Shown here in pieces: positions 10,784 through 18,800 of a DNA stretch of 64,000 bases. The stretch is from the NCBI RefSeq assembly GCF_002968575.1, contig NZ_PVBM01000005.1:1-64000 (forward strand), read 5' to 3'. Numbering within the stretch: position 1 is the stretch's first letter; the number at the start of each line of letters is the position of its first letter. A program made the position numbers and the translations under genes. This DNA is from Neorhizobium huautlense (GTDB taxonomy: Bacteria > Pseudomonadota > Alphaproteobacteria > Rhizobiales > Rhizobiaceae). The notes beneath the pieces are model-generated. The model saw only the letters and a list, made by a program, of their open reading frames with translations, did not search any database and had not been told where the DNA came from.

Positions 10784-12751
10784 CTACAGGCCAAAAGGAT
10801 AGGTTTCCGGGACGCCCTCGTGCTTTTCGACGAGTCCGAGCGGCGTAACCGGCGTCGTTGTGTCGAACCACACGAAAGCGTCGAACTGTTGCGGCAGCGA
10901 TGCGTACATATAGTGGCTCAGGCGTTCGGTTTCCGGCCGGTAGATCACGCCGATGAAACGTTCGAGCCGCGGCTCCAACAATTGCTGCCGCACTTCAAGG
11001 TGTTTCGGCATATCGAGCAGAAAGCGCTTGTGCCGCGTCATATGGAATAGGCTCTCATAACTGTCCTCCAACGTGGGGCGGATGGTTTTTATCTCCATAT
11101 CCCCATCCCAGTCGGTTGCGGCGACCACGTCTCCTTCATGGGTGCCGAAGCCGATGAGAGCAGCAGCAGCGCCAAAGCGCTGGCGGCAGAGCTGGCCGAT
11201 ATTCACTTCTTCTCTGGATGTTCCCATGTCCGTATGCCGCGCATCGCCGATGTGGGAGTTATGAGCCCAGACGACAGCCTTCGATTGCGAGCCGTGCGCC
11301 TCCAGCAGTTGCTGGAGCGCCTCGAACATATGGGTGTCACGCAGGTTCCAGGAGTCCGCACCGCCATAATACATGATCCGGTAGTAGCGTTCGGCGGAAG
11401 CAATCAGGCGCGCATTCTGGGCTGCGTCAAGGAGGTCATCACCATCTTCGCCGGCTCGTTGGAGCTGACGTTCGAGTAATTCCCTGCACTGGGCGACCAC
11501 CGCCTTCTCGCATTTGTCGTAACCCTCGATCAGCACCGCGCGGCCATAGGTGGAAGGGTCGTTCTGCCAAGGCGTCAGGCATCCGTAACGTTCTCTCGCC
11601 ACCCTCGCGGCCTTTGGATCCGTGCGGTCGAGATAGGCAAGCACGGCCGCGATTGAGCCGCTCATATTATAGATGTCGAGACCGTAGAAGCCGACCCGGT
11701 TGCGCTGATCCGGCACAGCGGCGTTGTATCTGTGCAGCCAGCCGATAAAGTCCGCGACTTCAAGGTTGCGCCACATCCATGTCGGGAAGCGCTGGAACGC
11801 AACCTCGCCGGACCTTCCGGGCCTGTGCCGGACATAACGGTCGATCGCGGCGGCATCAGGCCAGTCTGCCTCGACGGCGACGATCGTAAAACCGTGATGT
11901 TCGATGAGGCGGCGAGTGATCGCGGCGCGGGCGCGATAGAATTCCGATGTGCCGTGGCTGGCCTCGCCGAGAAGTACCACGCGGCGATCGCCGAAACGGT
12001 CGAACAGCGCTCCGAAGGCGGGGTCGTCGAAGTCGGGAAGCGGTTCGGCAGCGTCCGAGATCAATTCAGGAAGCGGTTTTGGGACACGCCTCGATTTCTC
12101 ATACGCGTCGCGCCATCCATATTGGCCCACGAGCGGGACGAAGCGAACGCCTCCCAAATCCTCTTCTTCGAAGGTCGCAGCGCTTGTCCGCGTCACGCGG
12201 ACCAGCCGTTGAGCGCCTTCCGAACCGATGGGCATGATCAGGTGGCCTCCTATTTCGAGCTGCTCCTTGAGTGCCGGCGGCACAGATGGCCCGCCGGCTG
12301 CCACAAGAATTGCGTCGAACGGCGCGGCTTCCGGCCAGCCTTTTGTCCCGTCATCCACCCTGGTTGCGATGTTGCCGAACCCCAGGCGGCGGAACCGGCG
12401 TCTGGCCTGTTCTCCAAGGCTCGGATATCGCTCGATGGTGTAAACTTGATCGGCGATGCGGCTGAGAACAGCCGCGGCATAACCCGAGCCAGTGCCGACC
12501 TCCAGCACGACATCGCCTCGCCCGATCTTTGCCCGTTCTATCATCAACGCAACGATATAGGGTTGCGAGATGGTTTGCCCTTCGCCGATCGCAAGGGGTG
12601 TGTCCTCGTAGGCGAACTCTTCGAACCCGCTCTCGACGAATGCCTCGCGCGGCACCTCGCGGAAAGCCCGGAGCAGCTCAGGGTTCCTGAGGCCCCGACG
12701 TGCTATCTGCGCCTCTATCATGCGCTCACGAGCGTATTCGAAGTCCTGCAT
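10784..12751 (-). CDS. Protein-L-isoaspartate O-methyltransferase fused to erythromycin-esterase-like domain
   Basis: A 655-residue fusion. Residues 1-215 are a PCMT domain: FVESGFEEFAYEDTPLAIGEGQTISQPYIVA and the SAM loop VLEVGTGSG (82-90), the enzyme that repairs damaged aspartyl residues. Residues 240-650 are an erythromycin-esterase-like (EreA/B, Pfam PF05139-type) domain with the expected catalytic segments LGEASHGTSE (261-270), VAVEADW (291-297) and WAHNSHIGD (495-503). The substrate of the second domain is unknown; chromosomal members of this family usually have no link to macrolide resistance. The gene is monocistronic and convergent with rhaI. The fusion is continuous in one frame with a clean linker (216-240). 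Confidence 0.88.
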   Translation of the reverse strand: MQDFEYARERMIEAQIARRGLRNPELLRAFREVPREAFVESGFEEFAYEDTPLAIGEGQTISQPYIVALMIERAKIGRGDVVLEVGTGSGYAAAVLSRIADQVYTIERYPSLGEQARRRFRRLGFGNIATRVDDGTKGWPEAAPFDAILVAAGGPSVPPALKEQLEIGGHLIMPIGSEGAQRLVRVTRTSAATFEEEDLGGVRFVPLVGQYGWRDAYEKSRRVPKPLPELISDAAEPLPDFDDPAFGALFDRFGDRRVVLLGEASHGTSEFYRARAAITRRLIEHHGFTIVAVEADWPDAAAIDRYVRHRPGRSGEVAFQRFPTWMWRNLEVADFIGWLHRYNAAVPDQRNRVGFYGLDIYNMSGSIAAVLAYLDRTDPKAARVARERYGCLTPWQNDPSTYGRAVLIEGYDKCEKAVVAQCRELLERQLQRAGEDGDDLLDAAQNARLIASAERYYRIMYYGGADSWNLRDTHMFEALQQLLEAHGSQSKAVVWAHNSHIGDARHTDMGTSREEVNIGQLCRQRFGAAAALIGFGTHEGDVVAATDWDGDMEIKTIRPTLEDSYESLFHMTRHKRFLLDMPKHLEVRQQLLEPRLERFIGVIYRPETERLSHYMYASLPQQFDAFVWFDTTTPVTPLGLVEKHEGVPETYPFGL

Positions 12752-13085
12752 GGCGTTCGTCCCGCAAACTTCACCCCGTTGCGGGCTAAACTATGGTAAC
12801 GGCAAGTGGTTTCAAGAAATGCCGTCGCCGGATTGACAAAAAATCGCCCGGTTTGCTTCCTTCAACTCAGGTGGCCGTTCCGCTGTCCGCAGGTGCGGAA
12901 ACGAGGGCATGCGAAGCGGCACGATTTCTGATGCTGCAAACTGTGTCTATGACGGCTTCCATCCGATAGAATCATTAACCAGGAACGAAAAATGGGGGCA
13001 AGTTTAATCTCTCGTTGATTAAGGTGATCTAATATTTGACCAGGCAGGCCAACCTGCTGTTTGTACAGAGTAACGCTGGTCAAGA
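12752..13085. other. Divergent intergenic region, no gene
   Basis: This 334-base gap separates the leftward methyltransferase/esterase fusion from the rightward c-di-GMP gene and must hold both promoters. Only a short hairpin is evident near the right end (GCAGG 13044-13048 with CCTGC 13053-13057). No open frame of recognisable family, no repeat array and no convincing sigma-factor site were found. Confidence 0.5.
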
Positions 13086-15203
13086 ATGCAGAGCCTCCGC
13101 ACCCGATCATCTCGGTCCGCACTTCTCGTCGTCGCAGCCGTGACGAGTTTTTTTGTCCTCGTTGGATCGGTACTCGCCTTCCTGGTCGCCATCGCCGTGC
13201 GAGACATGACCGAGGCGGCCACGACGATCGATGACGCGCGGGCCTCACACGCGGCCTCGGCTGCCGTGGAAGCTTTTCAAAGCCGATTGCGGGCAACCGT
13301 CAGGGATAACGCGGTCTGGGACGATGCTTTCAAGGCCATGGCGTCGGATAACGCCCAGGAATGGGCCTATGAGAACTGGGGAAGCACGACCGAGGACTAC
13401 CCTCTGTACGATATTGCGATCGTACTTCGAGCCGATGGAAGCACACTGACTGCTCACAAGAAAGGCGAGGAATTCGATCCCTTTGAATATTTCGGTACGG
13501 CGCTTCCGGATCTCGCAAAGAAGGCGGCGCAATCGGGTCAGGAGCCGGTGAGCGGATTCGTGAAAACGGCCGACGGCGTCGTCCTCTTCGGAGCCGGTTC
13601 TATCCAGCCCTATGAGGAGACCCCGGATGTGCAGCAGGCCTTCAATACGCTGATCTTTGCCAAAGTCTTGAACTCCGAAGCCATCGCCGAAATCGCCAAG
13701 ACTTTTGATCTGGGTGGACTATTTGTCGTCGATGTCCCCCATATTCAGACGCTGAATACAGTTCTGCCCGACATCGACGGAAAAGCCGTGTCCTACCTGG
13801 AATGGCCGAGCCGGGATCCCGGCTCCAGGATATACTACGGGGTCAAGGCCTACCTGATGGCTGCCGCCCTGCTTCTGTCAGCCTTCTTCATTGCCATCGT
13901 AGCGACCGGGCTCTTCTCCGCTCGCGGCTTCAAACGGCGCGCCCAGGAGGTGCATCACCGGGCGATCCATGATCCGTTGAGCGGGCTTCTCAACCGCGCC
14001 GGGTTCCTGGAGGAGGTGGAGCGGCGTCTGGCCGACAAGGAGGAGGTCGAACTTCACCTTCTCGATCTCGATGGTTTCAAGGAAGTCAACGATGCATGGG
14101 GACATGCGGTCGGCGACGAACTCATCAAGCTCGTCGCGGCGCGAGTGACGGCTCTACTTCCTGCGGGCGCATCTTTTTCGCGCCTCGGCGGGGACGAATT
14201 CGCGATCGCTGCGACCAGAAGTGACACCAGGGAACTGTCTTCCTCCATACTGGAAGCCTTGAGCCGTCCGTTTGAGATAGGCGGCAGGACGATCGAGATC
14301 GGCGTGAGCATCGGCATCGTGGCCACGGATGCAAGTGCTACCGATCCGCTGGAGTTCGTCCGACGCGCGGACGTCGCCTTGTATCGGGCCAAGGAAAGTG
14401 GCCGGGGACAGGCGGTCGCATATCATGCGGAACTCGACCTGGAACGGGAAAGCCGCAGCCAGTTCGAAACGAAACTCCGCGCGGCAATTGCGTCCAACAG
14501 CATCCGCCCGGTCTACCAACCACTTGTCGACGCCGCCACTCAGGAATGGAGGGGGGTCGAGGTCCTCGCCCGATGGACGGCGGAAACCGGTCCCGTCAGT
14601 CCCGAAATTTTCATTCCGATCGCCGAGCGGGCCGGCCTGATCGACGAGCTTGGGCTGCTTATTCTTGCATCGGCAATCGATGAAGTCGGGACGTGGCAGG
14701 ATATCGCCATTTCCGTGAATGCGTCGCCGATCCAGCTGAGAAATCCGAACTTTGCGGCGAACGTTGTCGCCTTGCTGAAGGCGAAATCATTCGATCCGAG
14801 ACGGCTTACGCTCGAAATTACCGAAGGGGTGTTGATGGCTAATCCCGAGCAGGCTAAGCGATCGATTGCCAACCTGAAAGCGGTGGGCGTCAAGTTCGCT
14901 CTCGACGATTTCGGCTGCGGTTACGCCAGCATCGGGGCGCTGCGCGAATTCGGCTTCGACCGGATGAAGATCGACCGGTCGCTTGTGATGGGGATCGACA
15001 ACGAGCGGGGAGCACAGATTCTCAACGCAACCATCCTGCTCGCAAATGCACTCGACATTCCCGTGACGGCCGAGGGGGTAGAAACACCCGCGCAGGCCAA
15101 GGCTCTTTACCTTTCCGGCTGCGATCAACTGCAGGGTCATCTTGTGGGGAAACCCATGGAAGCGGCTGAGATCCAGAAGAAGCTCCTGTCCCGCGCGGCC
15201 TGA
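13086..15203 (+). CDS. Membrane CHASE4-GGDEF-EAL cyclic-di-GMP synthase/phosphodiesterase
   Basis: A 705-residue inner-membrane signalling protein: transmembrane helix 1 (about 12-36), a periplasmic CHASE4 sensor domain (about 40-255; NAVWDDAFKAM and ENWGS are typical), helix 2 (about 257-280), a GGDEF domain (RLGGDEFAI near 366) and an EAL domain (EVLARW near 490, NASPIQL, EITEGVL, LDDFGCGYAS, MKIDRSL, TAEGVET). The GGDEF motif is intact, but no RxxD inhibition site precedes it (GASFSRLGGDEF). The EAL metal and base residues look complete, so net activity cannot be told. The ribosome-binding site is weak. C-di-GMP commonly controls exopolysaccharide in rhizobia, which fits the nearby exo genes but is not proof of a link. 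Confidence 0.9.
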   Translation: MQSLRTRSSRSALLVVAAVTSFFVLVGSVLAFLVAIAVRDMTEAATTIDDARASHAASAAVEAFQSRLRATVRDNAVWDDAFKAMASDNAQEWAYENWGSTTEDYPLYDIAIVLRADGSTLTAHKKGEEFDPFEYFGTALPDLAKKAAQSGQEPVSGFVKTADGVVLFGAGSIQPYEETPDVQQAFNTLIFAKVLNSEAIAEIAKTFDLGGLFVVDVPHIQTLNTVLPDIDGKAVSYLEWPSRDPGSRIYYGVKAYLMAAALLLSAFFIAIVATGLFSARGFKRRAQEVHHRAIHDPLSGLLNRAGFLEEVERRLADKEEVELHLLDLDGFKEVNDAWGHAVGDELIKLVAARVTALLPAGASFSRLGGDEFAIAATRSDTRELSSSILEALSRPFEIGGRTIEIGVSIGIVATDASATDPLEFVRRADVALYRAKESGRGQAVAYHAELDLERESRSQFETKLRAAIASNSIRPVYQPLVDAATQEWRGVEVLARWTAETGPVSPEIFIPIAERAGLIDELGLLILASAIDEVGTWQDIAISVNASPIQLRNPNFAANVVALLKAKSFDPRRLTLEITEGVLMANPEQAKRSIANLKAVGVKFALDDFGCGYASIGALREFGFDRMKIDRSLVMGIDNERGAQILNATILLANALDIPVTAEGVETPAQAKALYLSGCDQLQGHLVGKPMEAAEIQKKLLSRAA

Positions 15204-15236
15204 GCTGCGGCTGACGGGGCCGTCGCGTCGCGCGGG

Positions 15237-15261
15237 GGAACTCTGAGAGTGCCAGTTTGTT
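15237..15261 (+). promoter_or_regulatory. EcfG (general stress sigma) type promoter
   Basis: GGAAC at 15237-15241 and GTT at 15259-15261 with a 17-base spacer match the alphaproteobacterial EcfG/RpoE2 consensus GGAAC-N16/17-(c)GTT. The expected start near 15267 gives a short leader with AAGGAGGT at 15273-15280 before the ATG at 15287. It would place the small proteins that follow under the general stress response. Confidence 0.62.
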
Positions 15262-15286
15262 ATCCTTGTCTCAAGGAGGTTCAAAC

Positions 15287-15487
15287 ATGGGTATGAATAC
15301 ACCAAAACCAGGCGCTCCCGGCACTACGGATCAATCTCCACGTTGGGAAGGTCCGCAAGAAAACAGGCCTCGCGGGTACATGCCAGCCAAAGACGATCCC
15401 GATCACGATCGTGATGCGCTTGGCGAGAACAATCAGGATCCTTCCCGGGAAAAGGTGTCGGATGCCGGCAAGACCAAGGGAGACTGA
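15287..15487 (+). CDS. Small hydrophilic protein, probable stress-response protein
   Basis: A 66-residue, strongly charged protein (MGMNTPKPGAPGTTDQSPRW...) rich in Pro, Asp, Glu, Lys and Gly, with no hydrophobic segment and a low-complexity tail (DHDRDALGENNQDPSREKVSDAGKTKGD). It is probably intrinsically disordered and cytoplasmic. I do not recognise a named family. The start at 15287 is fixed by a perfect AAGGAGGT ribosome-binding site 7 bases upstream; a longer frame from 15257 would begin inside the promoter spacer. It lies directly behind an EcfG-like promoter and 1 base before the next small gene, so the two are probably co-expressed under stress. Confidence 0.7.
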   Translation: MGMNTPKPGAPGTTDQSPRWEGPQENRPRGYMPAKDDPDHDRDALGENNQDPSREKVSDAGKTKGD

Positions 15488-15488
15488 G

Positions 15489-15710
15489 ATGAAGAAAAAC
15501 CATTCGGGCACCGGTCCCGAGGCTGATGCCAAGGGGCAGTTCGCCAAGTCTCAGGCTGATCGCAAGAGCAGTGGCGTGCACAGCGCGAAACCTACCGTCA
15601 TCACCGGATCAGAGGATGCTACCGCCCATCGCAATCCGCCGGGCACCAAACGGGTTGCAAACGATTGGGATCCGAATTTCGATCCGGCGGACGCGAGCAA
15701 GGAGCGCTGA
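15489..15710 (+). CDS. Small hydrophilic hypothetical protein
   Basis: A 73-residue, disordered-looking protein (MKKNHSGTGPEADAKGQFAKSQADRKSSG...), rich in Lys, Ala, Asp and Ser, ending NDWDPNFDPADASKER. No membrane or catalytic motif is visible. Its ATG is one base after the preceding TGA, with the AGGGAGAC at the end of the upstream gene serving as ribosome-binding site. The composition matches its neighbour and suggests a shared role in stress tolerance; function unknown. Confidence 0.65.
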   Translation: MKKNHSGTGPEADAKGQFAKSQADRKSSGVHSAKPTVITGSEDATAHRNPPGTKRVANDWDPNFDPADASKER

Positions 15711-15798
15711 ACCGGATTCAGGCCTCTTGAAACGTCAGATCCCATTCACCAGATTGATTTCGCTTCTTTTATCCGGCTGAGATTGAAAGGAGGAAATC

Positions 15799-16104
15799 AT
15801 GAACATCCCGGATATGCCGTTTAGAGTGCCAGTGACGATCCGTCTCCAGTCGGGCCTGGAACGATGCTTCAGAACTGTTTACGACGCGCTCGATTTCCTG
15901 GAGAACGAGTGGCCGCTGAAGCGCGGCGAACGATATGACCGCGCAGTTCGCCGTGCTCGCGCCGCCCTGAACAGGATGGTGCCCACGGAAGTCGCCCGCG
16001 AGGCCTTCATTTCAGCATGCCTCGAGGCTGGCATGCCTGCCGTCATGGTCGGCGCCATCGGCTTTTCGCAGCCGACGGTTGGAAGGATGGCTGCTTCCGC
16101 TTAG
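15799..16104 (+). CDS. DUF982 domain protein
   Basis: A 101-residue protein carrying the DUF982 signature found in Rhizobiales: VPVTIRLQSGLERCFRTVYDALDFLENEWPLKRGERYDRAVRRARAAL, then PTEVAREAFISACLEAGM. The family is small, soluble, often multicopy in rhizobial genomes, and of unknown function. A strong AAAGGAGGAAATC ribosome-binding site precedes the ATG. It follows the two small stress-type proteins by 88 bases, so it may belong to the same transcript. It is convergent with the pectin operon, ending 26 bases from that operon's last stop codon. Confidence 0.82.
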   Translation: MNIPDMPFRVPVTIRLQSGLERCFRTVYDALDFLENEWPLKRGERYDRAVRRARAALNRMVPTEVAREAFISACLEAGMPAVMVGAIGFSQPTVGRMAASA

Positions 16105-16130
16105 GGCCGGCATCCGGCGATCCAGCCGTT

Positions 16131-17276
16131 TCATTGCCTGGCGGCGCTGAGTTTGATCCGCTCCTCGGTTGGAATGTCAGAGGATCGCCGGGCGGCGGCT
16201 GGCGTCCGCAAGGTCTCTGCGAAAGCCATCATCAGCGGGCCGACGCCCTTGATATCATCGGCCCGTATTTCCTCCGAAAGGTAATACTCCACCGTCCCGT
16301 CACGGTAGCGGCCGTTGAAGCCGCCCAGACCGGCGACGCAGCAGATATTCTGCAGCCTCGATGTTCCCGTTTCATCCGGGCGCAACTCATGTTCGACAAG
16401 GGAGCGGAGGCTTTCTTTCCCGGCATGAGCAAAAGCTGCCGAGCCTTTAAGGCGGGCGAGTTTTTGAAGGAAATAGGCGAACATCGCGGTGGCGGAGCTT
16501 TCCGCGTAATTCCCCCTCACATCGGGCCGATCGATCACCTGCAGCCACCGATGATCGGAAGTTTGCAAGGCAAGCAGCTTGGATGCGAGTGCCGAAGCGC
16601 GGAGAATGAGATCTTGCCGTGCCGGGCCCGGCGGAAGGCTCTCGATGATATCGACAAAGGCCATGGCCAGCCAGCCGATCGATCGGGCCCAGTGAGCCGG
16701 GGACAGCCCGCTTTGCGGGTCCGCCCAAGTCTGTTCGCGCGACTCGTCATAACCATGCCGGTAGAGTGCCGCGTCGCGGTCGTAGGTCAGGTCGAGGGCG
16801 GTTGAAAATTGCTGAAGAGCCTCATCAAGCATATCCGGCCGGGAGGCGGCGCGCGCATATTCGATCTTGAAAGGCAGAGCCATATAGAGGCCGTCCAGCC
16901 AGATCTGATGCGGGTAGCGGAGTTTGTGCCAATAGACGTCGCTGCCGGTACGCGGATGCGTATCGAGCTGCCTTGCGAGAGGAGCGGCGGCATCAAGCCA
17001 GGCGGCGTCGCTGGTCAACCCATAAAGGAAAACGAGGGCGCGGCCGGGGAGGATGTTGTCGATATTGAATTCATCGATCTCGTAGCCGATCAAGCGGCCT
17101 TGCGTATCGATCTGACCGCCGACCAGGCGGATGAGATGATCGAGCCAACGCTTTTCGGAGGTCGCTTGATAAAGCGTAATCAGACCGCGATAGAGGCATC
17201 CGTCTTCATAACACCAGGCTCCGCCTTTGTAATATTCGTATCCGCGGGCGTAATCGTCGAAATAAGTTTGAAGCAT
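16131..17276 (-). CDS. Unsaturated rhamnogalacturonyl/uronyl hydrolase, GH105
   Basis: A 381-residue enzyme starting MLQTYFDDYARGYEYYKGGAW. It shows the alpha/alpha-barrel GH105/GH88 motifs YEDGCLYRGL (24-33), HQIWLDGLYMALPF with the conserved Asp at 128, and AHWARSIGWLAMA (194-206). The family removes the 4,5-unsaturated uronic acid left at the non-reducing end of pectin fragments by lyases. No signal peptide is present, so it acts in the cytoplasm on imported oligosaccharides. The frame extends upstream, but that part overlaps the GH28 gene and has no family match. It is the last gene of the pectin operon, 4 bases after the GH28 stop. Confidence 0.87.
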   Translation of the reverse strand: MLQTYFDDYARGYEYYKGGAWCYEDGCLYRGLITLYQATSEKRWLDHLIRLVGGQIDTQGRLIGYEIDEFNIDNILPGRALVFLYGLTSDAAWLDAAAPLARQLDTHPRTGSDVYWHKLRYPHQIWLDGLYMALPFKIEYARAASRPDMLDEALQQFSTALDLTYDRDAALYRHGYDESREQTWADPQSGLSPAHWARSIGWLAMAFVDIIESLPPGPARQDLILRASALASKLLALQTSDHRWLQVIDRPDVRGNYAESSATAMFAYFLQKLARLKGSAAFAHAGKESLRSLVEHELRPDETGTSRLQNICCVAGLGGFNGRYRDGTVEYYLSEEIRADDIKGVGPLMMAFAETLRTPAAARRSSDIPTEERIKLSAARQ

Positions 17277-17280
17277 GGGC

Positions 17281-18795
17281 TCAGTCTTGGGCTGGATGGA
17301 TCGAAGCCGGCGAGAGCATCGCCAGGCGACTAAAAGTGGTGTTTTCCGCGACAATGCCGGCGTGACGAAGGGGCGGGAGGAGACAGGCCATTTCCGGCAC
17401 TTCCGCCTTGGCATCTGGCGCGAAGGAAACTGTGTAGTTTTCGAAAGCGATATCGCAGATGGACGCTTCGGGCAGACCGTAGAATACGGCCGCAGCGGTG
17501 CGGGCGCCCGAGACCGTGACGTTCTTCACCGAGATCGACCGGATGTTGGGCGTCTCGTCGGAAACCGGCAGGCGGGCGCGCGACTGGACGTAGTCCGACC
17601 GCCCGTCGGCATCGCAGAAATAGAAGGAGTTGACCGCCACCGGTGTTGCGACAGCCTCTATTAGGCTGTCTGAAAACCGGATATTCGACACCGTTCCGCC
17701 ACGGCCTCTGCGCGTCTTGATCCTGAGCCCCCGGTCGGTTCCCCGGAAGTGGCAATTCGTGATCTGGATGTCGCGGACGCCGGCGCTCATTTCGCTGCCG
17801 ATGACCACGGCGCCATGGCCGCGCTCCATCAGGCAATTGGAGATCCTAACGCGCTCCGTCGGCCGATCAGGCCCGCCGTTCGGGCTGCGCTTGCCCGCCT
17901 TTATGGCAACGCAGTCGTCTCCGACAGAAATATGAAGGCCGGCAAGGCGGATACCAGAGCTGCTTTCCGGATTGAACCCATCCGTATTGGGCGAGTCCGG
18001 ATCATTCCGGATCGTGAGATCCGCCGCGAGCAGTCGGCTGCAAAGCACCGGATGTACCGTCCATGACGGTGAGTTGCGGATGGTGAGGCCTGAGAGAGTG
18101 ATGTCTTCGCATCCGGAAAGGAAAACGGTGCGGGCCCGTCTGGCACCCTGTCGCGTCTCCTTCGGCCAGAACCACCAGTCGCCGCGATCGCCGCCGCCGT
18201 CGATGATGCCTTTTCCGCTGATCCGGATATTGCGGCAGTCGATCGCGTTGATCAGGCTGGCGTAACACGCCTCCGTCACACCTTCCCAGGTGCCGAGCAC
18301 GCGGCCATCCGGGTGGCGGGCTGGGAGGATGGGAAAGGTTTCGCGGTCCGAGACTGCAGCCAGTTCGGCTCCTTCGTCGAGCAGCAGCGTCATGTCGCTC
18401 TTGAGGAAGACAGGGCCGCTCAGCCAGCGCCCGGGCGGTATCCGAAGCGTCCCCTCGGAGGGGAGAGCGTCGATTGCGGCCTGGATCGCTTCAGCATTAT
18501 CTGATGAGCCGACTGAGGCGCCGAAATCGCTGATGTCGGTGAGAGCCGTTTCCTTTCTTGTCGTGAACTCAAGGCGGGCTTGACCAATCTGGAGGGAAAG
18601 ATGGCTGCCCGGTTCGAGTTCAGCGACTGTAAAGACGACGCGTCTCGTCGTCCCTTCAGCCACGATATCGCCATCGACCTTCCGAACGGTCCAGGCCAAC
18701 GAAGAGTCCCGTTCGAAAAGATGCCTTTCGGCATCGACACTGAAGGTCGCACTGCGTGGTCCGGTGGTCAGAAGTTCGATGGCGGCAATCGTCAC
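17281..18795 (-). CDS. Polygalacturonase-like glycoside hydrolase, GH28
   Basis: A 504-residue protein. Residues 1-85 are an N-terminal beta-rich domain; the rest is a right-handed parallel beta-helix with all GH28 active-site motifs: NTDGF (270-274), GDDC (292-295, two catalytic Asp), GHG (326-328) and RIK (358-360). The N-terminal extra domain and length resemble exo-polygalacturonases. No signal peptide is seen, implying it hydrolyses galacturonan oligomers after import. It follows the binding-protein gene by 5 bases and precedes GH105 by 4, a tight operon. Exact linkage preference (homogalacturonan or rhamnogalacturonan) cannot be read from sequence alone. Confidence 0.9.
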   Translation of the reverse strand: MTIAAIELLTTGPRSATFSVDAERHLFERDSSLAWTVRKVDGDIVAEGTTRRVVFTVAELEPGSHLSLQIGQARLEFTTRKETALTDISDFGASVGSSDNAEAIQAAIDALPSEGTLRIPPGRWLSGPVFLKSDMTLLLDEGAELAAVSDRETFPILPARHPDGRVLGTWEGVTEACYASLINAIDCRNIRISGKGIIDGGGDRGDWWFWPKETRQGARRARTVFLSGCEDITLSGLTIRNSPSWTVHPVLCSRLLAADLTIRNDPDSPNTDGFNPESSSGIRLAGLHISVGDDCVAIKAGKRSPNGGPDRPTERVRISNCLMERGHGAVVIGSEMSAGVRDIQITNCHFRGTDRGLRIKTRRGRGGTVSNIRFSDSLIEAVATPVAVNSFYFCDADGRSDYVQSRARLPVSDETPNIRSISVKNVTVSGARTAAAVFYGLPEASICDIAFENYTVSFAPDAKAEVPEMACLLPPLRHAGIVAENTTFSRLAMLSPASIHPAQD

Positions 18796-18800
18796 GATGT

